Below, one piece after another: positions 15,880 through 24,568 of a stretch of 64,000 nt of DNA. A program made the position numbers and the translations under genes. Source of the stretch: JABLTI01 sp035528035 (GTDB lineage Archaea; Asgardarchaeota; Heimdallarchaeia; JABLTI01); NCBI GenBank assembly GCA_035528035.1, contig DATKZI010000014.1, forward strand, positions 1-64,000, given 5' to 3'. Within the stretch, counting starts at the first letter, position 1. Each line of letters begins with the position of its first letter. The notes below the pieces were generated by a model. The model was not told the origin of the DNA. It made no database searches and saw nothing but the letters and a program-made list of their open reading frames with translations.

Positions 15880-16601
15880 ATTCCTACCTCCAAAGTACTT
15901 AATAAATCTATCACATTTGGAATTTGTTCTTTTTTAATAATTGAACCATGTTGAGGACAAATCATTTCAATATCTAAATCTTTTATTTTTTGTAGATAAT
16001 TTATTACATGTCTTTTATCTGGTAAATATGGCTCAGCAAAAGATTTGATTGCTTCCAAATAGAAGGTGTTTGCATAAAGCTGCCAGTCAACAGAAAAAGC
16101 TCCGAAAATATCTGAAGAAAATAAAATCTTCTCTTTTGTATCATAAACTGTAAATGCTCCAGGAAAATGCAAATAAGGTGAAGTAATAAATAATAATTTT
16201 CTATTACTATCACCTACCTCCATTATATCACTGTCTTCAATAATTGTTACTTCTGTTTTGATATTATAATAAGGAATGAATAATGAGGTTCTATCTGTGG
16301 TAACTAATTCAAAATTATTTACCCCAACCTCTTTTTCTATCAAAGGAATAGCTGCACAAAGATCTGGATCTTGATGAGTAGCAATAATCATAGTAATTTC
16401 TTCTAAAGGAATTATTGATTCAATTTTATTTTTAACTAACTGCCAGTGTTCATCAAAAGCTGAACCAGGATCAATAATAATAACTTCATTCCCATCTTTG
16501 ATTAAATAAGGATTATAAGAAAATCCAGCTTTAAAATCAGGTAAACCTATCCACCAAACATTTGGTTTTATTTCTATTGCTTTATATGGGTCAATTGACA
16601 T
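15870..16601 (-). CDS. diiron metallo-beta-lactamase-fold protein (ODP / flavodiiron core type)
   Basis: The 243-residue protein matches the catalytic core of flavodiiron proteins without the flavodoxin domain. The metal ligand positions are His76-x-Asp78-x-Asp80 (HQDPD, with Asp where flavodiiron proteins have Glu), His145 (YLHFPGAF), Asp164 (FSSDIFGAF) and His218 (PQHG). Stand-alone ODP proteins bind O2 at a diiron site and serve as oxygen sensors in some bacteria. Their presence in chemosensory proteins supports a sensing role here, but an oxygen- or NO-reducing role is possible. It is the second gene of a three-gene operon. Confidence 0.8.
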   Translation of the reverse strand: MSIDPYKAIEIKPNVWWIGLPDFKAGFSYNPYLIKDGNEVIIIDPGSAFDEHWQLVKNKIESIIPLEEITMIIATHQDPDLCAAIPLIEKEVGVNNFELVTTDRTSLFIPYYNIKTEVTIIEDSDIMEVGDSNRKLLFITSPYLHFPGAFTVYDTKEKILFSSDIFGAFSVDWQLYANTFYLEAIKSFAEPYLPDKRHVINYLQKIKDLDIEMICPQHGSIIKKEQIPNVIDLLSTLEVGIWK

Positions 16602-16618
16602 TACATCACTTCTTTGTG

Positions 16619-17872
16619 TTAATTAAATACAATTTCAAGCCAAAAGGCAAATTCTTCGAAACCTTCCAAATCTTCATCTATATATTTCACAAAATAATCA
16701 TAATCAAGTTCTTCAGTTAGTTTTTCAATATATTTCTTTCTCTTTTTTTCAGGTAGAGTAAAGATGAATAATCGTAATACTTCGAGCCAATATTCATAAA
16801 GAGTTAGAACCTTTTCGGGTGAGAGTCTTTCATAGATCATAAAATTGTAATCTAGTTGCCACTCATGATCTGTTGCTCTGATTTGAGAAATAACTTCTGG
16901 AACATTTAATTCCTGTAAAACTGATTTTAAAATAGTAATAGTTACCTTTTTAGAATAAATTTCATCTGATATTTCCAGACTTTTTTCCAGTATTTCTTTA
17001 GCCATTAATACCCTTCGTTTTTCTGGTGTTAAAATGGTTATTGCATCCTGAATATATAGATAATCCATTAACCAGTAAATAATCTCAGGACTTTCATTAG
17101 CATAATTTTCAATAACTGTTCCTAAAGATGTTCGTCCATCTATGTGACTAACAATATAAGGAAGAATATTAATGATGTTTGGAAATTCTTTCGAAAGCAA
17201 TTTCCAATTAAGAGATGATGGTTGTAGAAATGAAGATATTTTAGATGTGGGAATAATAATATCTTCTCTGGTAATTACATTTCTAAAATTTATTTGACCA
17301 TATGCCCAAAGTCGAGATAATTCCTTTAAAACTTGATTTTTAGTTAGATTGCTTTTTTCAATGATAGTTTTAATGGTATAATTTTTCACAAGATAGGGAG
17401 CTAAACTACTGGTTAGAATTAAATTATGGTCGTGATCCTCTAAAACTAATGGTATCCATTCAAGCGATGGATTAGTTAATCCCAAAGTTTCAGCTATTCG
17501 TTCTTTGAAAGGATAATATTCTTCAATTGGTCCTGAGTCTCCAGGTAAAGTATTCTTGTAATAGTCATTTTCAAATTCTTTTATTAAGGGAAAAAGAATA
17601 GGGGATATTCGATTTATTTCTTTATCATTATGAATTGCTACGAAAATTACTTGAGCTCCTGATAAAATAGTTATCACTCGTTTTCCATAATCAAGGTGAA
17701 AATCCTTATCAGATTCCTCAATAAGTATTGTAGAAAAAGCTTTCACAGCAGTAAGAAAACCAGATAATAAAATTGGTTCAATATCAGCTCGTTTAGGATT
17801 GAACTTTTGAAATAACAAGGGAATACCTGCTTTATCCATTATTAATAATGCTTCAATGCCAACATCTAACAC
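16619..17872 (-). CDS. longin/roadblock-like N-terminal domain protein with helical C-terminal region
   Basis: The first 110 residues have the alpha-beta pattern of roadblock/LC7 or longin domains: IEALLIMDKAGIPLLF, a long helix (residues 33-52), then GKRVITILSGAQVIFVAIHND strands. Such proteins regulate small GTPases (MglB type) and are expanded in Asgard archaea. The rest (to residue 417) is helical, with two winged-helix or DUF4388-like elements; KNYTIKTIIEKSNLTKNQVLKEL and SHIDGRTSLGTVIE resemble the latter. It heads an operon, 17 bases before the ODP-type gene. No GTPase gene is in the window. Fold assignment is by eye. Confidence 0.6.
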   Translation of the reverse strand: MLDVGIEALLIMDKAGIPLLFQKFNPKRADIEPILLSGFLTAVKAFSTILIEESDKDFHLDYGKRVITILSGAQVIFVAIHNDKEINRISPILFPLIKEFENDYYKNTLPGDSGPIEEYYPFKERIAETLGLTNPSLEWIPLVLEDHDHNLILTSSLAPYLVKNYTIKTIIEKSNLTKNQVLKELSRLWAYGQINFRNVITREDIIIPTSKISSFLQPSSLNWKLLSKEFPNIINILPYIVSHIDGRTSLGTVIENYANESPEIIYWLMDYLYIQDAITILTPEKRRVLMAKEILEKSLEISDEIYSKKVTITILKSVLQELNVPEVISQIRATDHEWQLDYNFMIYERLSPEKVLTLYEYWLEVLRLFIFTLPEKKRKKYIEKLTEELDYDYFVKYIDEDLEGFEEFAFWLEIVFN

Positions 17873-18098
17873 TTTAGAGACTCCAATAGCAAATTGGTTA
17901 ATCTATTAATAGTTAATCAATCTGTCCCTTTATAATTTAATTTTTTTATTTAATTATTTGCGGTTTGATCGTTTGAATGATTACTAGAAATAGATTTACA
18001 ATTATTATTATTTTATTAATTTTAAATTTTACTTAATGTTTAAAAAAAAATAATTTTTAGCTATTAATAAAAAAGTAAAAGTTAGGTCAACTAATCAG

Positions 18099-18521
18099 TT
18101 AAAATATCCTTTTTTTGTTTTTATTTGATTTTTCTTTAATCAAAACAATAATGAAATTTGTAGTAAAAAGTGATACTGCAGAGAGAAGAATTATAAATAA
18201 TACCGTTATGAGCCATCCATTTCTAAAGATTACCACAAAAAGAAGTGAAATAGCATATAATACCAATAGACTGGTAATAATAGAAGAGGATTTTAATAAA
18301 TATTTCAAATCAAAAAATAAACCAATTAATAGTCCTGAAATCAATGAAAAAACAATTGGAGGAACTATAGCTAATACTGTTCATGAGATATCAGTTAGTT
18401 GACCATTTAGACTTAAATTGACACCTAGAATATTAGCTGGTATAGTAATCATTAATAAAATTACACAAGAAATTAAAATAATAATTTCATGCTTTCCATA
18501 ATTAATTTTCAATCCTTTCAT
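18099..18521 (-). pseudogene. small membrane protein gene interrupted by an in-frame TGA
   Basis: The frame starts with ATG at 18521 (MKGLKINYGKHEII), runs 46 codons to TGA at 18381-18383, then stays open in the same frame to the stop at 18099. The joined product would be about 140 residues with four hydrophobic helices: IIILISCVILLMITIPANIL, then TVLAIVPPIVFSLISGLLIGLFF, SIITSLLVLYAISLLFVVIF and WLITVLFIILLSAVSLF. Reading the TGA as Trp gives TDISWTVLAIV, which fits a helix boundary. It may be a nonsense mutation, a sequence error or a recoded stop. Family unknown. Confidence 0.6.
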
Positions 18522-18643
18522 TTCCCATCAGCTTCATCTATAAAATTATAAAACTCTTTTGTAAACATATATTATTAATTAAGAAATGTTTGTTTATATT
18601 GATTTCATAAAATTTACTCATTGATTTTTCAGGAAGAAATAAA

Positions 18644-19732
18644 ATGGAAAAAAAGATAAAACAAGTTAATCCAAATAAAAGCAAGAAAACGGTTTCACCA
18701 GAATTTACCATAAATGATGATTTCGAACCCTTTAGCGAATATGATAGTATTTTTGGAAGAGTAAATTGGGATAAAACAATGAAAACATACAAGGTCTATA
18801 TGTATGATAAAGTCCCAGAAATACTAGATGAAACACAACCTGGTTATACAAAAATAGATCATGCGCTTGCTATTGCTTCATGGACAGTTCATGATTATTT
18901 TAGAAATGCTTTTTCTTGGGAAAAACTTTCTACTCCAAATAATATGATGCCTGATGCTCTCCCTGAAAAATATGAAATAAATGATAATAATATTGAGAAA
19001 GTTACTAAAACCATCAAGGCAGTAACTAAATCATTTGGTGCTTCAATGGTAGGAATAGCCCCTTTTAATCCTAATTGGGTATATACAGAAGATAGAGTAG
19101 GAACCCCCTTTGATCTTCCGGAAGGATTAACAGCTGCTATAGCTATTGGGGTTGTAATGGATTCAGATACAATTAGCACTTCTCCTTCTATGACTCAAGG
19201 TTTTGCAAGTGGAATGGGATATTCACAAATGGCTTTTATTGTTTCCTCACTAGCTGAATTCATTAGAAAACTAGGTTATAAAGCAATACCAATGGGAAAT
19301 GATACCGCTTTGTCAATTCCTATAGCAGTTGAAGCTGGTTTAGGACAAGTTGGACGAAATGGATTACTAACTACTCGAGACAATGGTGCAAGAGTAAGAC
19401 TGTGCAAAGTTTACACAGATATGCCTTTGCTTTTTGATGGAAAAACTGATTTTGGTTTAACTGATTATTGTAGGCGATGTAAACGATGTGCTGAAGCTTG
19501 TGAAAATGAAGCAATATCATTTGATGATGAACCTTCCTTTAAAACTCACACGAAGTCAAATATGAAAGGAATCTATCGTTGGACAGTCAACGTTGATAAG
19601 TGTTATGAATTTTGGGTTGATAATGGTGGGGAATGTTCTACTTGTATTGCTATTTGTCCTTTTAATCAACGGAGTGGAAAGAGTTTCACAAAACCAGCTG
19701 ACTATTGGAGAGAAAGATTAGCCAAACAATAA
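18644..19732 (+). CDS. reductive-dehalogenase-like / epoxyqueuosine-reductase-like 4Fe-4S protein
   Basis: The 362-residue protein resembles the catalytic portion of reductive dehalogenases and QueG. It has AGLGQVGRNGLLTT (about 231-244, the corrinoid-domain loop) and two ferredoxin-type cluster motifs, Cys276/279/282/286 and Cys320 with Cys331/334/338 followed by Pro. There is no Tat signal or membrane anchor, so it should be cytoplasmic and may not respire halogenated compounds. ATG at 18644 follows AGGAAG. It is followed after 18 bases by a HEAT-repeat gene, a pairing also seen around QueG proteins. Substrate unknown. Confidence 0.75.
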   Translation: MEKKIKQVNPNKSKKTVSPEFTINDDFEPFSEYDSIFGRVNWDKTMKTYKVYMYDKVPEILDETQPGYTKIDHALAIASWTVHDYFRNAFSWEKLSTPNNMMPDALPEKYEINDNNIEKVTKTIKAVTKSFGASMVGIAPFNPNWVYTEDRVGTPFDLPEGLTAAIAIGVVMDSDTISTSPSMTQGFASGMGYSQMAFIVSSLAEFIRKLGYKAIPMGNDTALSIPIAVEAGLGQVGRNGLLTTRDNGARVRLCKVYTDMPLLFDGKTDFGLTDYCRRCKRCAEACENEAISFDDEPSFKTHTKSNMKGIYRWTVNVDKCYEFWVDNGGECSTCIAICPFNQRSGKSFTKPADYWRERLAKQ

Positions 19733-19750
19733 TTAAGGAAGGAAAGAATT

Positions 19751-20479
19751 ATGACTGAAAAAAATCTAGCCCAAATTGAAGAGGAATTGTTTGTTGCTAT
19801 CGAGAGTGAATTGAAAACGCGAAATTTTGACATTGAAATTTTTGTTCAAAATTACAGAACTGAAGTTGGAGAAATTCTCGCCAAAAAAGTTCAAAATGAA
19901 AAGTTTAATCAAAATTTATTGGTCCTTCCTATTATACTAGGTAAAATCTTGCCTTACATTGCTGATGAATACTATATCCCAATATTGATGTCTTTATTAA
20001 AAGATGAGAAATTAGATAATCGGATGCGATTTCAAGTAATACAGAAAATAGGGTGGCGATCAACTGAAGCTAAAGAAGCAATTCCTAATCTTATTGAGTT
20101 TCTAAAAAAAGAAGGTCCAGTAGGAGAAATTGCTGCTATTACTTTAAGTGAGATAGGCTATGAGAAATTTGATGAATTAATACCTAATTTATTATCAGCA
20201 TTGAAAAATAATGAATATTATATTTATAGAATGAATGCTGCTAGACAACTCTTCAAAAATAAAGAACATTTGATAAAAATTCTCCCTAACTTAATAGATG
20301 CTTTAACTACTGATACAGATTTTAGATTAAGACAAAAAATAGCTCGATATTTCGGAGAAATTAATGAACAAATTGTAAAGGAAGCGTTATTAGCTGCTCA
20401 TGAAAATGATGAACATCCAATTGTACGCACTGTTGCAAAAACGTCTCTCGAGGATTTAGAGAAATTGAACAAAATTTAG
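19751..20479 (+). CDS. HEAT-repeat protein
   Basis: The 242-residue all-helical protein has about five HEAT-type helix pairs from residue 60 onward. They repeat a P-x-L-I/L-x-x-L-K/S pattern (IPNLIEFLKKEG, IPNLLSALKNNE, LPNLIDALTTDT), and each is followed by a second helix with Ala and Arg. Such proteins serve as protein-binding scaffolds. AAGGAAGG lies ahead of the ATG. The short 18-base gap suggests cotranscription with the Fe-S protein upstream, for which it may be a partner. Confidence 0.8.
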   Translation: MTEKNLAQIEEELFVAIESELKTRNFDIEIFVQNYRTEVGEILAKKVQNEKFNQNLLVLPIILGKILPYIADEYYIPILMSLLKDEKLDNRMRFQVIQKIGWRSTEAKEAIPNLIEFLKKEGPVGEIAAITLSEIGYEKFDELIPNLLSALKNNEYYIYRMNAARQLFKNKEHLIKILPNLIDALTTDTDFRLRQKIARYFGEINEQIVKEALLAAHENDEHPIVRTVAKTSLEDLEKLNKI

Positions 20480-20512
20480 CTATTTATAAGGTAAATAACT
20501 CGCTAATTATCT

Positions 20513-20531
20513 GTGAGCATAAAACTCACAA
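20513..20531. repeat. inverted repeat before the glycosyltransferase gene
   Basis: TGTGAG and CTCACA flank a seven-base spacer in the 53-base gap between the HEAT gene and the glycosyltransferase gene. It could be a weak terminator for the upstream gene or an operator; the sequence alone does not decide. Confidence 0.35.
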
Positions 20532-20532
20532 A

Positions 20533-21516
20533 TTGAAAATTGAGTTGTTTATCTTGATATCGATAGTCATCCCTGTGTATACTGAAGAAGAAAATGTCAT
20601 CCCGTTATTTACTGAAATTACTGAGGTTATGTCTAAACAAAAACAAGATTATGAGGTTATTTTTATTGATGATGGTTCTCGAGATAAAACTTTGAACAAC
20701 CTAAAATCAATTCTAACCAATAATGATACAAGAGAAACCTTGCGTATTATAGAATTCCAAAGAAATTATGGTCAAACACCTGCTTTGTTAGCTGGTTTTG
20801 CGCAGGCAAAAGGAGATTACATTATCACTATGGATGGAGACCTACAAAATGACCCTAATGATATACCAACGCTGATTGAAGCTTTAACTGATGATTTTGA
20901 TGTTATTTGTGGTTGGAGAAAAAACCGTAAAGATAATTTATTGAAAAAAATTCCTTCTAAGATAAACAATAAAATAAACCGTCGATTAAATAATTTACAA
21001 ATTCATGATTCAGGTTGCACATTGCGAATTTATCGTAGAGAAGTAGTTGAAGATCTTCAATTATTTGCAGAAGGACACCGTTATATTCCTGCAATTTTAT
21101 CTTACCAAGGGTATCGAATTGGTGAGATCGTTACAAATCATCGTCCTCGAATTTTGGGAAAAACAAAATATGGCATGAAGCGATTATTTAGAGGTTTTAT
21201 TGATCTAATGACATTAAACGCTTTAAATAAATGGGGAAAAAAACCTATGCACCTTTTTTGTAGATGGTCACTTCTTTTCTTCATAACTAGTCTTCTAAGT
21301 TTCTGTTGGGTAATTTTAGAGAGAGTAGCTTTTTTCAGATTTTGGTCATACTATACTATTCCGGTAATAATTAAATCGAATCCAATTTTCTTTATTTCAT
21401 TTACTCTTTTTATTGGAGGAATATTTATTCTACTTATTGGTTTTATAACAGAAATTCTTCTTAGAAATAATTTTGATAACAAGAAATCGTATAAAATTAA
21501 AAAAGAATGGAGTTAA
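20533..21516 (+). CDS. family 2 glycosyltransferase with C-terminal membrane helices (DPM/GtrB-like)
   Basis: The 327-residue protein has a GT2 GT-A domain: SIVIPVYTEEENV at the N-terminus, FIDDGSRDKT with the nucleotide-binding aspartates, TMDGDLQNDP with the DxD metal motif, and a GCTLRIYRREV acceptor segment. Two membrane helices (about residues 240-262 and 280-305) follow. Proteins of this form (GtrB, Dpm1, ArnC) transfer a sugar from UDP or GDP to polyprenyl or dolichyl phosphate. The start is uncertain: TTG codons at 20533, 20545 and 20554 are all in frame and none has a clear ribosome site. It converges with the next gene and overlaps it by four bases. Confidence 0.8.
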   Translation: MKIELFILISIVIPVYTEEENVIPLFTEITEVMSKQKQDYEVIFIDDGSRDKTLNNLKSILTNNDTRETLRIIEFQRNYGQTPALLAGFAQAKGDYIITMDGDLQNDPNDIPTLIEALTDDFDVICGWRKNRKDNLLKKIPSKINNKINRRLNNLQIHDSGCTLRIYRREVVEDLQLFAEGHRYIPAILSYQGYRIGEIVTNHRPRILGKTKYGMKRLFRGFIDLMTLNALNKWGKKPMHLFCRWSLLFFITSLLSFCWVILERVAFFRFWSYYTIPVIIKSNPIFFISFTLFIGGIFILLIGFITEILLRNNFDNKKSYKIKKEWS

Positions 21517-21961
21517 TAATTCACAGTAAAAATACTTTTTGCTCCTCCTTTGAGGACAGAATCTTCGAGCTTTACTGTAACAGGTTTTTCCAATACTTCT
21601 TCAAGATTTTCTTTTATCCATCCTACAGAGCAATTACATTGAACTGGTGTTCGATATAATCCAAAACCTACCATTGGACAAAAACATTGACTGTAAGTTA
21701 CTCGGAGAGTATTGCTATCGATTTTTTCCCAAGATGTTCCCTTAAGTTTTTCATTAATTTTAACTATGAAATCATCAAAATCTGAAGCTGTTTCTTTTAA
21801 TGTTATGAAAAGTTCTTTAGCATGAGCTTGAGCACAATAGTTACCAGTTTTGTTAAAGTTTTTTTACGAGTCTCTTCATCCACATTCTCATCAATACTTT
21901 CCAATAAAGTCTTTATCCAACCTGCAAGAAATCCTTTGGAAAAATTTTCAAAATCACTCAT
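21513..21961 (-). pseudogene. cysteine-rich protein gene with a frameshift in an A7 tract
   Basis: The ATG at 21961 opens a frame (MSDFENFSKGFLAGWIKTLL) that stops early. The frame shifted at a run of seven A on the minus strand (21859-21865) continues TGNYCAQAHAKELF... and ends at TAA 21513-21515. The continuation carries three Cys motifs: C-x3-HA, QCFCPMV and QCNCSVGW. These look like a real Fe-S or metal-binding domain, possibly DUF6144-like. One extra A would join the two halves into about 150 residues. It may be a pseudogene, a sequence error or a product of transcript slippage. Confidence 0.55.
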
Positions 21962-22046
21962 AAAAATTAACCAAATTATATAATCCAATTATAGTTATAA
22001 TTTATTTCCTTAGGAATGATCTTTTCTGGTTTAAAAAGAATTTAAA

Positions 22047-22080
22047 TTACATGAACTTCCTAGTTAGAAAGCTCATGTAA
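22047..22080 (-). terminator. terminator hairpin of the DegV gene
   Basis: TTACATGA and TCATGTAA form a perfect 8-bp outer stem with further pairing inside. On the minus strand it is followed by AATTTAAATTCTTTTT. It lies 23 bases after the DegV-family stop codon. Confidence 0.6.
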
Positions 22081-22102
22081 ATAGAATGAAAAAAATCTAA
22101 TC

Positions 22103-23203
22103 TTATAGTTTTGGATAGAGTGATATCCCCAGTAAATCATAGCTTAAGTGGATAGCTACGCCTGTACCAATGAAATCCATAGTGAAATCGTAACTTTCTG
22201 CTCCGGATTCTTGATTTAATGTTTCTTGTAATTGTTTAGCATCATCGATAATAATACCATAAAAGATAACGCCGATAAGCTCAAGTTTACCAAATTCTTT
22301 CAAAATTGCCTTTGTAATTTCTTTAATAGCATCAGCTTTACTTCGAACTGTTTTAAAAGCCTTCAAATCACCATTATTATTTTCATTCTCAATAATAACT
22401 GGTTTTAGACCAAGTAAATTACCAAAGAATGTTGTGACTCGACCAACACGTTCACTTTTTCTTAGGGCATTTAGGGAATCCACATAGATATATGAAATAT
22501 GTTTTTCACAAATCCAATAAAGATAATCTAAAATAGAAGTTAAATTTTCACCTTTTTCATCTAGCTCAATTGCTTTCATTATCATAAGTTTCATCATAGG
22601 ACCGGTAGTTTTTGAGTCAATAATGATTAGATTTTTAGCTTTTTCTGGTTGTTCTTTTTCAAAAATTTCTTTTGCCTTCATAGCATTAGTATATCCTTCA
22701 CTATATCTCTTGCTAATTGTAAGAGTAATAATAGGCTTATTTTGAGGAGCATTTCTAAAAGCATTCAAAAAAGAATCCACTGATACAGGGAGGCTTTTAA
22801 CACTTTTATCAGCAATCAAACTTTCATAAACCTCGGGGAAAAAGATCTCTTCATTATATTTTCTATGAGGACTACCATCTATACTAATTGTAAATGGTAA
22901 TATTTGAATGCCTAATGCTTGAGCTTCCTGAAGATTTATCTCACTAGTAGCATCAGTAATATATGAATTTTGTAGTGATATTTTTGGTTCTAATGTTTCA
23001 AAACTTGAATAAACACTTCTAATTAATCCTTGCTTATCAATATAAACAGTAACTGAATGTGGAGGAGTTCCATGTGGTTCAATTATGATATTAGCCAAAC
23101 CACCGCTATAACGTTTTTTTAATTCCTCTTCGCTTAATTCAAAAGAAATAACATCCTTGCAGAAAGGACATAGAAATGAATATTTTTTCAATTTTTCAGT
23201 CAT
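22103..23203 (-). CDS. DegV-family lipid-binding protein with N-terminal zinc-finger-like extension
   Basis: Residues 80-366 match the DegV fold, which binds a fatty acid: ITDATSEINLQEAQALGIQILPFTISIDG, SLPVSVDSFLNAF (the S/T-x-P-S type lipid site), TLTISKRYSEGYTNA and IDSKTTGPMM. The first 80 residues are an unusual addition with CPFC (Cys12, Cys15) and a HGTPPHSVTVYIDKQG segment. No second cysteine pair is present, so zinc binding is uncertain. DegV proteins deliver fatty acids to kinases in bacteria; most archaea lack that pathway, so the ligand here is open. It stands alone with its own terminator. Confidence 0.8.
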   Translation of the reverse strand: MTEKLKKYSFLCPFCKDVISFELSEEELKKRYSGGLANIIIEPHGTPPHSVTVYIDKQGLIRSVYSSFETLEPKISLQNSYITDATSEINLQEAQALGIQILPFTISIDGSPHRKYNEEIFFPEVYESLIADKSVKSLPVSVDSFLNAFRNAPQNKPIITLTISKRYSEGYTNAMKAKEIFEKEQPEKAKNLIIIDSKTTGPMMKLMIMKAIELDEKGENLTSILDYLYWICEKHISYIYVDSLNALRKSERVGRVTTFFGNLLGLKPVIIENENNNGDLKAFKTVRSKADAIKEITKAILKEFGKLELIGVIFYGIIIDDAKQLQETLNQESGAESYDFTMDFIGTGVAIHLSYDLLGISLYPKL

Positions 23204-23430
23204 GTTTCATCCGCACATAATGTATAATGAGCAAATTATTATACAACTAGATATTTATCTTACTATTAAGGTAAATTCTAACAAATTGACATTTTCCTGA
23301 TCGAAATAGTTTACTTTCACTAAAATTTTATTTATCTTTCTGGTTCCAACATATAATAATGTTGATGATGTTTTATGAGTTATAATGACTTTAAAATTGA
23401 TTTATAAAAAAGTAAAAATAATAAAAGACT

Positions 23431-23922
23431 TCAAGATTTTTCTTTCATTATTTTCCTCATATCTTGATGAGTCCAATTAGTGGCTCTTTTTAGGATCCAA
23501 GTTACTTGTCCAAAATGACTGTGTTCATGAGCAAATAAAAGCAATAAAAATCTACCTCGTTTAATCTCTTCTTTACCTAATATAATAATTTCATTTTCTA
23601 ATTCTTCAGTAATTTCAGCTATCCCTTTATGAATTACTTCATTTAGACGATAATATTCCTTCTCAATTTGCTCTAAGGAAAATTTATCATCTGGATTTAC
23701 AGTAAAGTCAAAATTAAGATAACTTTCCAATTTTTCTGTTTTAAGAGCATTATTATTAATTTGAATCAATGATCCAAGCAGATGTCTTAAGATTTTTTCT
23801 GGTGACCAAATACCCTCAATAACTGATGTATGGAAAACCTCTGGCGCACAAGCTTTAAAGAGTATAAAATATTCTTTCCAATAATTCTCAGATAACTCAT
23901 ATAATTCACTTATTGTAACCAT
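23431..23922 (-). CDS. DinB-like four-helix-bundle protein
   Basis: The protein of about 163 residues is helical and shows the spaced histidines of the DinB/DUF664 superfamily: one in the second helix (ILRHLLGSLIQ) and a pair in the last helix region (FAHEHSHFGQVTWILKR). These usually bind a divalent metal. Family members include thiol-dependent transferases and hydrolases; no specific reaction can be assigned. ATG at 23922 is used; a GTG at 23931 is also in frame and neither has a clear ribosome site. Confidence 0.7.
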   Translation of the reverse strand: MVTISELYELSENYWKEYFILFKACAPEVFHTSVIEGIWSPEKILRHLLGSLIQINNNALKTEKLESYLNFDFTVNPDDKFSLEQIEKEYYRLNEVIHKGIAEITEELENEIIILGKEEIKRGRFLLLLFAHEHSHFGQVTWILKRATNWTHQDMRKIMKEKS

Positions 23923-23993
23923 TTTAATCACATTTTAAGCATTTTAATTCTTAATTTAACTTTATCAAGTATCTTGAAATTAAAGATTAATTA

Positions 23994-24409
23994 TTACCTT
24001 TCCAAAATTACTTTTGCGTCTTTAATCCAATTAAATAATGATAAATAGATTGTTTTTCCAAATAAAAGACTCATAAGGTAAAAACGATGATCTTTATCCT
24101 GACCAAATACGTTTTCTAAATTATCATTATAATTTTCAAAGAGTTCCACTACTTTATGCAACCATTGTTCTAGTGTATCAATATTCCTTTGAACAACTTC
24201 TTTAGGAAGTTCACCACTAAAATGAAGCTTTACTAAAAACTCTTGTAATAAAGTAAAACCATGTTTGGTAATTTTCAACGGTTTAGTTAGCCAATTTCTT
24301 AGTTCTTCCTTCCCACGAATCGTTAATGAAAAAATCTTTTTTTAGAGTTCTTTCCATTAACCAATGAGGAATAGTGACTCCAAATAATTTCGTTTATTTT
24401 AGGTAGATT
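23994..24409 (-). pseudogene. PadR-family regulator remnant with frameshift in an A7 tract
   Basis: The distal frame reads FSLTIRGKEELRNWLTKPL, then a helix pair ending at 23994. This is the junction between winged helix and C-terminal dimerisation domain of PadR regulators (SLTxxGxEELxxWL). The preceding wing and helix are in another frame (NEIIWSHYSSLVNGKNSKK). The switch falls at a run of seven A on the minus strand (24337-24343), and further upstream that frame is blocked by TAA. The N-terminal DNA-reading helix is missing. This looks like a decayed PadR gene; the longest intact piece has only 94 residues. Confidence 0.5.
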
Positions 24410-24532
24410 ATTGTTTTACATGACCGAAAAGAATAAAAGAGAATTTACTAACAAAAATTATAATTGGATGCCTAGTGATAAGATACTAAACAAATTTGGG
24501 GAAAAACAAACATTATGAAAATATGTTTATTG

Positions 24533-24540
24533 TTTAAATA
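24533..24540 (+). promoter_or_regulatory. TATA-like box for the glycosyltransferase pair
   Basis: TTTAAATA lies 29 bases ahead of the ATG at 24569, with GAGG in between. It would give a very short leader. Confidence 0.4.
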
Positions 24541-24568
24541 TACCCTTACCTTTGAGGAATTGACATAA

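Noticed and set aside
18381..18383. TGA as selenocysteine
   Set aside because: Neither TGA lies in a redox motif, and no convincing archaeal SECIS hairpin was seen after the genes; Trp fits the local sequence better.
18115..18402. Plus-strand frame of 95 codons
   Set aside because: It is antisense to the interrupted membrane protein gene, whose helices make the better coding case.
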